A stretch of DNA of 64,000 nt from Bacteroidota bacterium (lineage in GTDB: Bacteria > Bacteroidota > Bacteroidia > Bacteroidales > Paludibacteraceae). Positions 56,105 to 63,792 of the stretch are shown here, one piece after another. Numbering within the stretch: position 1 is the first letter of the stretch; every line of letters starts with the position of its first letter. Below the pieces are notes generated by a model. It ran no database searches, was not told the DNA's origin, and was given only the letters and a program-made list of their open reading frames with translations. Both the position numbers and the translations under genes were made by a program. Location of the stretch: assembly GCA_023459355.1 (NCBI GenBank), contig JAEWUM010000040.1, positions 124,001 to 188,000 on the forward strand, written 5' to 3'.

Positions 56105-56392
56105 TTAAAGTATTACTTCCATTTGATTAAACATTAATATTGCATCAATCCCAACGGGATATACGTGACCGATTGGTTTTCCTCTCTCGTCGCATTCCTG
56201 AATCCCTCTTTGCCTGGCATCCTTAACGCTGTATCTCAATCCCGTGGCATAAGCATTCGGGAAATAATGCAATTCACCTTTTTTTGTTACGAACTTTATA
56301 GAAAATATATTCCTCACTCCACCAGGTAACCACTTGATGTCGATTTCTTTCAACATCATATTTCTTCTGATATGTTTAACCCGGGCTTCCAT
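56105..56392 (-). CDS. Unknown small virion-region protein (95 aa)
   Basis: A 95-residue basic protein (MEARVKHIRRNMMLKEIDIKWLPGGVRNIFSIKFVTKKGEL...) with a beta-rich centre. It overlaps the upstream gene by one base and ends 3 bp before the portal. No family is recognised. Its co-expression with the portal suggests a virion assembly role. Confidence 0.5.
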   Translation of the reverse strand: MEARVKHIRRNMMLKEIDIKWLPGGVRNIFSIKFVTKKGELHYFPNAYATGLRYSVKDARQRGIQECDERGKPIGHVYPVGIDAILMFNQMEVIL

Positions 56393-57468
56393 TATTCAAA
56401 AGTTGGATCAAACGTTTCATCAAACACTCCTGATTTCGATAGCTGAACATATTTCCCCTGAGGTGTATTCGAAGCATACCGGTATTCTATTTCAAACGAA
56501 CGTGGTTCATTCTTCCTAGTTGTACGTGTAAAATCTTCAGACAGGATAACAACGGGTCTAAGAACCGTTCCATCCAATACGCAAATAAGATCCGAATTCA
56601 ACAAATCATCCAGCACATCCATCATAGATGGAATCAAATAACCGGTTTGCACTTTTATCTGATCATTTTTTTCTTTCGATGTCTGAATCATGCTGTTGTG
56701 TATAACACCATATTCACGTTCCCAACCACCATCACGTTCAGCATGCCCTACGCATGTAAATGTTTCCTGGGCACCAAAGCAATTTCTGAAAAAAAAAGTA
56801 GTTTTATTCACATGATTTCGATGATCCATCCGGTACCTGATAATGGTATCATCATCACCATAAACATTGTAATATATTAGCTGACTTTCAGAACATCCAA
56901 CAGCAGCTGCCACCACCGATGGCGAAACATCTATTCTATACAAATTGCTATTATCAGCCAGCGTTGTAAAAGGAGTTACAGTCGAAGCCACATCTTTCAC
57001 TCCATTACTGTAAACAGCATACACTGCAATCACCGCATTAGCATAAAACGAAACAAATTCTTTTCTACCTGGTCCGGTAACTTTCGTGTTTGTCCTTGAA
57101 AGTGGCATTTTTTGAATTAATGTTGTCGATATCGAACCAGCAAAATCAATATTGGACCGGAAGAAAGTAACCTCATCTGTAGAATTTTGCTCAGGTGTTC
57201 TATGTTCAATAATTTCAATAGTCATTTTGATAGATTTTCCATCAACACCTTCAGTTAAACTTAAATCATTATTATCAATGTATAATGCAGCCAATTTGCC
57301 AACATCGCGTATTGTAACAACATTATCAGCATCCGGGAAATAATCTTCTTCCAAAATAACAACAGCATTATACGTAATCTTCAAACTTACCCTTTCAGTA
57401 ACTCCAAAGAGTATAATGTCACCATATTCAGAAGTCAATCCGCTATTCGGAAATCGAATTACAACCAT
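56392..57468 (-). CDS. Unknown virion-region protein (358 aa)
   Basis: A 358-residue beta-rich protein and the first gene after promoter P2. The N-terminal half is a series of strands (GDIILFGVTERVSLKITYNAVVILEEDYF), and the middle contains CSESQLIYYNVYGDDDTIIRYRMDHRNHVNKTTFFFRNCFG. It resembles all-beta phage tail or baseplate proteins in style but has no firm family match. It begins at ATG 57468, 22 bp after the TTTG of P2. Confidence 0.5.
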   Translation of the reverse strand: MVVIRFPNSGLTSEYGDIILFGVTERVSLKITYNAVVILEEDYFPDADNVVTIRDVGKLAALYIDNNDLSLTEGVDGKSIKMTIEIIEHRTPEQNSTDEVTFFRSNIDFAGSISTTLIQKMPLSRTNTKVTGPGRKEFVSFYANAVIAVYAVYSNGVKDVASTVTPFTTLADNSNLYRIDVSPSVVAAAVGCSESQLIYYNVYGDDDTIIRYRMDHRNHVNKTTFFFRNCFGAQETFTCVGHAERDGGWEREYGVIHNSMIQTSKEKNDQIKVQTGYLIPSMMDVLDDLLNSDLICVLDGTVLRPVVILSEDFTRTTRKNEPRSFEIEYRYASNTPQGKYVQLSKSGVFDETFDPTFE

Positions 57469-57489
57469 AATTAGATAATTTTACAGATA

Positions 57490-57525
57490 CAAATTTCTTC
57501 AATATGATGGGGAAAGAAAAGGACA
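57490..57525 (-). promoter_or_regulatory. Phage promoter P2 (TGTCCTTTT-N23-TTTG)
   Basis: On the minus strand TGTCCTTTT (57525-57517) is followed after 23 bp by TTTG (57493-57490), with -7 region GAAATTTG, identical to P3. It drives the 358-residue gene, the 95-residue gene and the portal. Confidence 0.75.
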
Positions 57526-57567
57526 CAAATAAAGCAACCATCAAATTGATTCTTAACGTCTTTTTTG

Positions 57568-57595
57568 CTACTTTTTTGACGTGACAAAAAAGTAG
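57568..57595. repeat. Inverted repeat between radC and P2
   Basis: CTACTTTTTTG (57568-57578) and CAAAAAAGTAG (57585-57595) are perfectly complementary with a 6-nt loop. It lies between the radC terminator and promoter P2. It may be a second terminator or a control site for P2. Confidence 0.6.
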
Positions 57596-57603
57596 ACGAA
57601 AAA

Positions 57604-57624
57604 CCCGGGGTGGTGTTCCCCGGG
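57604..57624 (-). terminator. Terminator of the radC unit
   Basis: A 7-bp CCCGGGG/CCCCGGG stem with a 7-nt loop, followed by TTT on the minus strand. It lies 7 bp after the radC stop and uses the same kind of GC stem as the terminator at 52034. Confidence 0.8.
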
Positions 57625-57630
57625 ATTCAT

Positions 57631-58086
57631 TTACATTTTGCATTCGTCACAAAACGAATAATACCGACCATCTTCTCCGCAAATTATCAAATGGTCTAAA
57701 AATCGAACTCCAATTGCTTCACATCCGATTTTTACCCTTTGCGTTACTTTTTCATCTTCACGGCTCGGGTATTGTTGTCCGCTCGGGTGGTTGTGTGCTA
57801 TTGCTACTGCCGTTGCTCCACATTGCAAAGAAGTTGCCAGAATCATTTTTACGTCTACAATTGTTTGTGCTGTACCTCCTGTACTGTGTTTCATCCATCC
57901 GATGGTATTATTTGCACCATTGAGAAAAACAACAATTACTTCTTCGTTATATTCTAAGGTGTCAGCATTAAACATTTTATACATTACATTATATAAATCT
58001 TGTGATGATGTAATTTTACTTTTCAGGATTTCACCGCTTTTGTACTTCAATGTAATTTCAGGTAATTTTGATTTATAAACAGTCAT
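57631..58086 (-). CDS. RadC-type JAMM (MPN+) protein
   Basis: A 151-residue single-domain RadC family protein. The JAMM metal motif is HNHPSGQQYPSRED (H, H and D), and it continues TQRVKIGCEAIGVRFLDHLIICGEDGRYYSF. JAMM domains are metal-dependent peptidases or isopeptidases; the role of mobile-element RadC proteins is unproven. It lacks the N-terminal HhH part of chromosomal RadC. Its start codon is directly preceded by a 41-bp leader shared with the upstream ArdC-N-like gene. Confidence 0.88.
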   Translation of the reverse strand: MTVYKSKLPEITLKYKSGEILKSKITSSQDLYNVMYKMFNADTLEYNEEVIVVFLNGANNTIGWMKHSTGGTAQTIVDVKMILATSLQCGATAVAIAHNHPSGQQYPSREDEKVTQRVKIGCEAIGVRFLDHLIICGEDGRYYSFCDECKM

Positions 58087-58127
58087 TTCTTTGATGCCGT
58101 ATTGTTACTGTTGCCGCCAGTTTGAAA
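58087..58127 (-). repeat. 41-bp leader repeat, copy before radC
   Basis: This block ends at the radC start codon and matches 34 of 41 bases with the block at 58441-58481, which ends at the next gene's start codon. Both contain CTGGCGGCAACAGT on the minus strand. No gaps are needed in the alignment. Confidence 0.85.
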
Positions 58128-58131
58128 TAAA

Positions 58132-58440
58132 TTAATAAACTTGTGCTGATGAGAAAAATGGTTTCATAGGGAAAAACGAAATTTCAACTTCCTTTTCATC
58201 TTTCTTAATGGTTTTTGTTTGTTTCTTTCCCCACAGATGCAAAGCGGTTGAACCTTTTTTGATTTTTTTACCCTCTTTAATCCATTCATCAAATGTTCTT
58301 AAATCCGTGTTCCCTTGTAACGAATACATTTCAACTAAACCCTCATTAATAGTTTTGATTTCTCCAGCTTCCAGGCGTGGTCTTAATAATTTTGAAGCTG
58401 CTACAATTAAATCTCTGTTTGAAGAATTAAATGTTTTCAT
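58132..58440 (-). CDS. ArdC N-terminal domain-like protein (102 aa)
   Basis: A 102-residue protein resembling the N-terminal domain of ArdC-type antirestriction proteins. Signs are LQGNTDLRTFDEWIKEGKKIKKGSTALHLWGKKQT (the W..GKKIKKG pattern) and the end FFSSAQVY, close to the family's F..sQ motif. The C-terminal metallopeptidase of full ArdC is absent, so it may only bind single-stranded DNA. It starts right after a 41-bp leader shared with radC. Confidence 0.6.
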   Translation of the reverse strand: MKTFNSSNRDLIVAASKLLRPRLEAGEIKTINEGLVEMYSLQGNTDLRTFDEWIKEGKKIKKGSTALHLWGKKQTKTIKKDEKEVEISFFPMKPFFSSAQVY

Positions 58441-58481
58441 TTTTTCAATGCCGAATTTTGACTGTTGCCGCCAGTTTTAAA
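58441..58481 (-). repeat. 41-bp leader repeat, copy before the ArdC-N-like gene
   Basis: Same element as 58087-58127, with 17 consecutive identical bases in the middle. Both copies end at the ATG. It probably carries a shared promoter, operator or RNA-level control site for the two DNA-metabolism genes. Confidence 0.85.
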
Positions 58482-58951
58482 TGTTTAATTAATTGTAAAT
58501 CTTTTATTTACATAGTAAAGTTACAAAAAATAAACACACAAAACAACACTATTTAATTGAATTTCAGATAGATATAAATTCAAAATCAATAATAGGTACA
58601 AAACAAAATTTCATAATATTATTGATTTATTCATTTCCAAACCAAAAAAAACTTTTAAACGTTGCAGTCAATATTTTAGAAATAACCTTTTACAGACAAT
58701 ACAGTGAAGCCAAAAAAAACTATTATATTAATAATTGTTAAAAATTAGTTATTTGTTTGTATATAAATGCAGTTATAAACCATATTTTCACCGACAAAGT
58801 CGGTGAAAGATGCTACAAATCACCCTGCGCCCTATCCTCCCAAGCGATGAAAATCGCACAATTTCAGTAAATATGACAGGGGGCAGGGGGAGGCAGTCCT
58901 ATACACACACCAATTCATTGGTGATTCAGTTTAGTCCTGATGTTGTATGTA
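58482..58951. other. Non-coding structured gap between terL and the ArdC-N-like gene
   Basis: A 470-bp stretch without a credible gene. Its left part (58482-58785) is strongly AT-rich. Its right part holds three hairpins: 58786-58808 (10-bp stem TTTCACCGAC, 3-nt loop), 58842-58855 (GCGAT-GAAA-ATCGC) and 58908-58923 (CACCAAT/ATTGGTG), plus a G-rich tract at 58876-58896. It follows terL, so it may end the terminase transcript, hold a packaging site, or encode a small RNA. Confidence 0.6.
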
Positions 58952-60673
58952 TTATAAGCGAGGGGAAACGAAGGTTGACTGCTTGCGTAGTTGTGTGCCG
59001 TACTTAGTCCATATACGTTTGTCAACGGCATCGCCAAAGTGAGTAGCTTCTTCCGGAAGCACGGAGCTTTGTGCTTCACTCTTTTTATTCTTTTCAAACC
59101 TGCCATTAGTTTTCTGAATAACTGATGTGTTATTCATAGATATCAGCGTGTACTTACACCTGGTACCGTTGAATCTTTTACGTGGAAACTTAGGATCTGT
59201 TTCGTTCAGAATGTATCTCCATAGCAGATACTTCTCGTTGTGAGGTGGTTCTTTACCCGGATGTTTACGGACGATCACTTTCCACTTGTTACGCTCGAAT
59301 CGTGCAATGGCATGTTGATTGTACGTTTTCTTTGAACTTGCCAATACTATATCACCGTAGGTGTCAACGGTATAAACAACAACTTTCTTTTTGTGGAATC
59401 TGTAGTAATCACAAAACTTATCTATCAAAGAGTTGATCATGGTGTCCGGGTTATCGTCCGGTTTAACGAAAAATTCATTGATATTGTTATCACATGGTGT
59501 GATCAGTCCGGTAACAAAATCATACATACTATCCTGGCTTACTTCAATGAGTGATATTTTAGATCCCCAATCAGGAGTAACTTCTAATGGTTTGTTAGGA
59601 TCGCAATCAGCATCATATAAGGAATTACGTTTTTGTAGTGCATCCCAATCAAAGTTGTTGTCATCGGCCATACCGCGTATGTAATCATCATTATCGGCTT
59701 TGTAATATACATGCCTGTCATCTATTGAATAATAACAGTCCGTTACTTTATCAATGTAGAAGTTTAAAATCTCGATCATGAATGTAACCAGATCCATAAC
59801 TTGAAACATCTTAGTAATATAAGAAAATCCTATATTATGAATGTTATCGAAAGCATTAGATAACATAAATAAGATTCCATCTTTGGAAACAAATGGTGTT
59901 ATTTGCCTCTTCAGTCTTATGGTTTCCTTCCATAGTTCTATGGCCTGAATTTCATCATTGTTAAGCTTGGCCTTGATAAGCTGAAGCTGTAGGTTAACAA
60001 TCTTATTCCAAATTTCAAATATGCGTATTCCGGCTTCATCTTCATAGTATTTTGCCGGTTCTGTCAGCCATTTATGTTCCGGAAGATATCCCATCGATGA
60101 TGTGAAAGTGGATCCATGGTGTTTATAAATTGGTTTCTTTGACTTGAAACCGAATATTTCTTCATTACCACGGTTGGTTGCAGCCGCTTCCTGGTCGAAT
60201 TTTATTTTATCGATCGTTAATGCTTCATCCGTAATATTGTAGTCGGCATTAGGACCACGAGCGCCTGACATTTGAGACAGCAAATAAAGCGCATGGCCGT
60301 TGCTGAATGTAATCATGTGTTCATGGCTCATCACACGTTCAAAAGGCTCGTAGAAGTGAGCCGGTGGCTTCACACATACAACATAATCACCGGACTTTGT
60401 TCGAGGATCATATTTTTTATATCCAAGCAATTCCAAATACTTAAATGTTGAAGGTAATGTTTTTGTAAGTGCCTGACCTATTGTATCTTGTGTAACTGTA
60501 GTAATACCACGTGGCATTGAACGGACATTCTCATCTACTTCAGCGCCGTTAATAAATGATTTACCTGTTGCACGGCCGGCAATGAGATACTTCAGTTTTG
60601 CCTTAAATAGTTGGGCACTGATCTGAAATGAATTAAGCGATATATTTTCTTCCCAGTAATCTTCTTTTATCAT
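58952..60673 (-). CDS. Phage terminase large subunit
   Basis: A 573-residue packaging motor. The Walker A region is YLIAGRATGKSF (about residues 29-40), the Walker B-like strand is NADYNITDEAL, and the C-terminal RNase H-like nuclease shows Asp in EVTPDWGSKISLIEV and VVYTVDTYGDIVLA. It packages DNA into the prohead through the portal and cuts concatemers. It overlaps the upstream probable small terminase by 4 bp and is followed by a non-coding gap. Confidence 0.9.
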   Translation of the reverse strand: MIKEDYWEENISLNSFQISAQLFKAKLKYLIAGRATGKSFINGAEVDENVRSMPRGITTVTQDTIGQALTKTLPSTFKYLELLGYKKYDPRTKSGDYVVCVKPPAHFYEPFERVMSHEHMITFSNGHALYLLSQMSGARGPNADYNITDEALTIDKIKFDQEAAATNRGNEEIFGFKSKKPIYKHHGSTFTSSMGYLPEHKWLTEPAKYYEDEAGIRIFEIWNKIVNLQLQLIKAKLNNDEIQAIELWKETIRLKRQITPFVSKDGILFMLSNAFDNIHNIGFSYITKMFQVMDLVTFMIEILNFYIDKVTDCYYSIDDRHVYYKADNDDYIRGMADDNNFDWDALQKRNSLYDADCDPNKPLEVTPDWGSKISLIEVSQDSMYDFVTGLITPCDNNINEFFVKPDDNPDTMINSLIDKFCDYYRFHKKKVVVYTVDTYGDIVLASSKKTYNQHAIARFERNKWKVIVRKHPGKEPPHNEKYLLWRYILNETDPKFPRKRFNGTRCKYTLISMNNTSVIQKTNGRFEKNKKSEAQSSVLPEEATHFGDAVDKRIWTKYGTQLRKQSTFVSPRL

Positions 60674-61269
60674 GTATTAAGTATTTCAGCTATTTGCTGT
60701 TCATCATCAATATTGGTTCCTAAAGCTTCAACAATAGTTCTGATTTCTTCTGAGTTCAACCCTTTAATTTTATCTAAAGGTAGATTTATCGTGTTATTGT
60801 TATTGTTTAGTTGGATATAGAAAACATTTTTCTCCATTCTTTTTGGATCTTCCGAGCCAATTTGTTTTTCACCAATAACTTCTTTAAGCACTTTGTGTGC
60901 TGCAATTCTTTCTTTATGTCGCCCTTGAAGTTTACAAAGTCTGATTGTCTCAACGATATCTTTTATTTGCCACTGTTGCCAGTAATCCCAATCAAATTGG
61001 TGGCGTGATTTGAATAGTTCCTGAGCAAGTTTAATGTCAGTCCTGGCAACAGACTGACTTATTCTGTATTTTGCCAGCAAACGTGGAATCACGGATGATG
61101 GATGATATTTATCCAGCATCTGAGCTGCCGATATTACCCGGTTTAATTGTTCCTGGTGTTCTTCCGGAATGGGTGAATTTTCAGGATCTAATATATGTGC
61201 CAGGATAACTTCATAGCGCTGTTCAGCCAATGATTTTTTGGGCTGATAAATTGCAGGTTTGTTGTTCAT
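60670..61269 (-). CDS. Probable terminase small subunit
   Basis: A 199-residue helical protein just upstream of, and overlapping, the large terminase by 4 bp. The middle part (HPSSVIPRLLAKYRISQSVARTDIKLAQELF) looks like a helix-turn-helix DNA-binding unit, followed by helices suited to ring assembly. Position and fold suggest DNA recognition for packaging. Sequence similarity to a named family is not certain. It overlaps the glycosyltransferase gene by 47 bp. Confidence 0.6.
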   Translation of the reverse strand: MNNKPAIYQPKKSLAEQRYEVILAHILDPENSPIPEEHQEQLNRVISAAQMLDKYHPSSVIPRLLAKYRISQSVARTDIKLAQELFKSRHQFDWDYWQQWQIKDIVETIRLCKLQGRHKERIAAHKVLKEVIGEKQIGSEDPKRMEKNVFYIQLNNNNNTINLPLDKIKGLNSEEIRTIVEALGTNIDDEQQIAEILNT

Positions 61270-62011
61270 ATTCGCGAAGTATTTTAAAATGTCGATTTAA
61301 AAAATGTCGATCAGCAGTCGCAATTATCCTTTTATCACCTCTGCTATTGGTGATTTTATCAAAACTATTGATATTTACATTTGATTTTATATCAATAACA
61401 TACGGAAATTTACCCGGGTTAATTGTTTTTTCAATGTATCCAATTTCATGCATGCGTTTTGATGACATTGTATCCATCCCCCGATGAATATCTGGTCTAT
61501 ATATTCCACCATACACGTTTAAAACATGTTCAATAACATCTTTATGAATCATTCTACCAGCTCCAACGACATAAGGTTTATTATATCCGCTAAAGAAAAG
61601 AGGATCTTCATTGTCTTTGTAAAAATATAAACGATTTATGCCAAATAATTTTTCATTTTTAGCAATCATTTTATTGTATAGTTTCATTATATTTGGATGA
61701 ATGAAGTCATCAGAACCACAATTCATCATATAATCAAATTTATAAAGCATTGCATGTCGGATACCATCATTTAATTTTTGTCCTAATAATTCATTAGATG
61801 AGTAAATATAGTCTCTTGGATGTTCAGATTTCATATAATGAAAAAGAATTTTCTTAAGTTCCGGATCATTCTCTGAAAAAACATAAATGACTATAATATC
61901 AAATTGATCACAAACAGATTTATAAAATAAATCAAATTGCCGGAATACATAACTTAAAATCAGTGAACGTTTCCAACATGGAATAACAATAGCGATTTTT
62001 GTTTTTTTCAT
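61223..62011 (-). CDS. GT-A fold glycosyltransferase (family 2-like), prophage-encoded
   Basis: A 262-residue cytoplasmic protein. The start IAIVIPCWKRS (residues 6-16) is the nucleotide-sugar strand and loop of GT-A enzymes, FSENDPELKK follows the second strand, and NCGSDDF (98-103) is the DxD-like metal site. Acceptor-side motifs are VVGAGRMIHKDVI and HRGMDTMSSKRMHEIGY. It has no membrane segment. It lies within the packaging genes, overlapping the small terminase by 47 bp. Target is unknown: virion protein, phage DNA or host surface. Confidence 0.75.
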   Translation of the reverse strand: MKKTKIAIVIPCWKRSLILSYVFRQFDLFYKSVCDQFDIIVIYVFSENDPELKKILFHYMKSEHPRDYIYSSNELLGQKLNDGIRHAMLYKFDYMMNCGSDDFIHPNIMKLYNKMIAKNEKLFGINRLYFYKDNEDPLFFSGYNKPYVVGAGRMIHKDVIEHVLNVYGGIYRPDIHRGMDTMSSKRMHEIGYIEKTINPGKFPYVIDIKSNVNINSFDKITNSRGDKRIIATADRHFLNRHFKILREYEQQTCNLSAQKIIG

Positions 62012-62283
62012 ATTTGTATTTTTAGACCTTTTATCATTTTAAGGAGTTGTTCTTGTGCCGGATTGCTTCCGTTACGGGCTGATTTCATTATTGATTCGCG
62101 CAGTTCTGATTCGTGTCTGATCAGTCCTTTGTAAAACCTTTTTCTTTCATTGCTACCGGGAGTTTCAATTGCTTGATTAAAATCTTCTTCATCTACTTCA
62201 ATATTTATTGCTATCATATCCGGTGAAAAAAGCCGGTAAGCCATTTCTTCAACCGAATTAAGTTGTTCCTCGCTTAAATGCAT
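62008..62283 (-). CDS. Unknown small packaging-region protein (91 aa)
   Basis: A 91-residue acidic helical protein (MHLSEEQLNSVEEMAYRLFSPDMIAINIEVDEEDFNQAIET...). It overlaps both neighbours (26 bp with the PLD-like gene, 4 bp with the glycosyltransferase gene). The second half, YKGLIRHESELRESIMKSARNGSNPAQEQLLKMIKGL, has the look of a small DNA-binding or terminase-associated helical unit. It is an alternative candidate for the small terminase. Confidence 0.5.
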   Translation of the reverse strand: MHLSEEQLNSVEEMAYRLFSPDMIAINIEVDEEDFNQAIETPGSNERKRFYKGLIRHESELRESIMKSARNGSNPAQEQLLKMIKGLKIQI

Positions 62284-62842
62284 CTTCTAAAACTTCTTTA
62301 TCAAATTCAAAAACTTTTTCATTTGTATAGATAACTCCACGTTCCATTTTAGGATTATCAGTGGCGTTTTGACTGCTTACTATGGTTATTTTCCATTCTT
62401 CATTCCATATACATGCAACTTTAGCATGAATGGAAATGCAACGATAATCAAAGTTTGATACCATCAAATCAAATGGTTTTGGAGAAATGGATCTAACCCG
62501 GTTGTCAACAATAAACCTGATATCGCGAATAATACCTTTTTCCCTTCTATTAATAATTCCTTGAATTGTTTTTGGACTTATGGAATAAGTGCTCAAAAGA
62601 ATTTCAGCCGGTCCGGTTTGCTCCAAAACCCAGAATATTAACCTCATCATATTGAAATTGCCATGACTCCAAAAGTGTTTGTCCTGACCACGGACAATTT
62701 CACCAATGAATTTTGTTATTAACCCTGTTTCGGAAGTAAAATATATAGAAGAACCTGAAACGTTTATTGCTTCAGGTTGCTTCTTGTTATCTACTGGAAG
62801 CTCTTTTGTATCAACATTTAGTGGTTTAAAATCAACTAACAT
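62258..62842 (-). CDS. Phospholipase D-fold protein with a single HxK motif
   Basis: A 194-residue protein with one PLD active-site motif: H139-A-K141 in ISIHAKVACIWN, followed by SSQNATDNPKMERG (N159, E167), matching HxK...N...E of the PLD superfamily. A second motif is absent, so an active enzyme would be a homodimer like the Nuc or BfiI group. Such enzymes cut nucleic acid or phosphodiester lipids. It overlaps the 280-residue gene by one base and the 91-residue gene by 26 bp, within the packaging unit. Confidence 0.7.
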   Translation of the reverse strand: MLVDFKPLNVDTKELPVDNKKQPEAINVSGSSIYFTSETGLITKFIGEIVRGQDKHFWSHGNFNMMRLIFWVLEQTGPAEILLSTYSISPKTIQGIINRREKGIIRDIRFIVDNRVRSISPKPFDLMVSNFDYRCISIHAKVACIWNEEWKITIVSSQNATDNPKMERGVIYTNEKVFEFDKEVLEDAFKRGTT

Positions 62843-63684
62843 TATTTTAGCTTTGCCAGGGCGGTGTCGATAGTTAATTTTTCTTTTTCAAGTTTTTGGA
62901 TCCTGCGCTCGAGTGCAATTCTTTTTGGTCCTTCAGGCATTGGGTTTTCCTTTGGCTGTTTGTTATCAGTCTGATATTTCAGCCTGTTTTTTGCCTTTAG
63001 AATTTTTGTCCTCCAGTTGTCTGATTGTTTTTTAAGAATTTCAACATCATCACCAATAATGAATTTTTCTTCTTTTACTTTTTCAGGTTTGTTGACTTTT
63101 ATTTTGGTCACATCAAGTTTATTGTTGACAATGGTATCAGATGGCAGAAATCCATTTTTTTTGAATTGGTCAACACATCCCCATAGTTCGTCCATCCGGC
63201 GACTGATAGCCTCAATTTTCACCATGTACAATTCCCGGGCTTTTGTTTCGGATGCTGTGTTTCCTTCACCTGCCTTTTTTAAATCAGTATGTAACTTGCT
63301 TCTTTTCACATACAAATCACGGAATTCAAGAAGGCAATTTTTTATAGATTCTGGATAAAGATTTAAATTTTCTTTATCACTAAAAACAACCTGATTATTT
63401 ACAGGTAAATCCTCATTGTGTTTAAGATAAAAATCAGCATCGGTTAATTCATCTTTATGAATTGGATTTTGCGGATTAGCATAATAGCGCAAAAACAAAC
63501 GAAGTTGATTTTCAAGCTTTGCCGGAATATCTCTTCTTGATTTATTTGAATACAGAATCTGAAGGACATGAGGCTTGTAGCCTGTTTTTTTCATAAGTTC
63601 AAAACCTACAGTCAAATCCTTGTTTTTTGAATTAAGCCACTTGGTAACTTCAATTCTAATGTCAGTTGATAGATTTACTTCCAT
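62842..63684 (-). CDS. Unknown coiled-coil packaging-region protein (280 aa)
   Basis: A 280-residue charged protein, the first gene after promoter P1. It begins MEVNLSTDIRIEVTKWLNSKNKDLTVGFELMKKTGYKPHVLQILYSNKSRRD and ends in a strong coiled coil (about residues 215-280: KKQSDNWRTKILKAKNRLKYQ...RRIQKLEKEKLTIDTALAKLK). No domain is recognised. It overlaps the PLD-like gene by one base and starts the packaging transcript. Confidence 0.5.
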   Translation of the reverse strand: MEVNLSTDIRIEVTKWLNSKNKDLTVGFELMKKTGYKPHVLQILYSNKSRRDIPAKLENQLRLFLRYYANPQNPIHKDELTDADFYLKHNEDLPVNNQVVFSDKENLNLYPESIKNCLLEFRDLYVKRSKLHTDLKKAGEGNTASETKARELYMVKIEAISRRMDELWGCVDQFKKNGFLPSDTIVNNKLDVTKIKVNKPEKVKEEKFIIGDDVEILKKQSDNWRTKILKAKNRLKYQTDNKQPKENPMPEGPKRIALERRIQKLEKEKLTIDTALAKLK

Positions 63685-63708
63685 TGCATTCTAATTTTAA
63701 ATTATACT

Positions 63709-63744
63709 CAAAATACGTGCGTTTTTCGTTGCGACAAAAGGACA
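63709..63744 (-). promoter_or_regulatory. Phage promoter P1 (TGTCCTTTT-N23-TTTG) for the packaging operon
   Basis: On the minus strand TGTCCTTTT (63744-63736) is followed after 23 bp by TTTG (63712-63709), -7 region GTATTTTG. The 280-residue gene starts 25 bp beyond. It lies right after the terminator at 63751-63774. Confidence 0.75.
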
Positions 63745-63750
63745 CAAAAA

Positions 63751-63774
63751 AAACTCCTTATTTCTAAGGAGTTT
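63751..63774 (-). terminator. Terminator of the right-edge virion gene
   Basis: A perfect 10-bp stem (AAACTCCTTA / TAAGGAGTTT) with a TTTC loop, followed by a long T-run on the minus strand. It ends the gene that stops at 63793 and precedes promoter P1. Confidence 0.88.
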
Positions 63775-63792
63775 CTTTATACATGTTTATGA

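Noticed and set aside
58810..59007. Open frame of 65 codons on the plus strand in the gap after terL
   Set aside because: It overlaps the terL C-terminus on the opposite strand, crosses two hairpins and the G-rich tract, has no promoter box and no recognisable domain.
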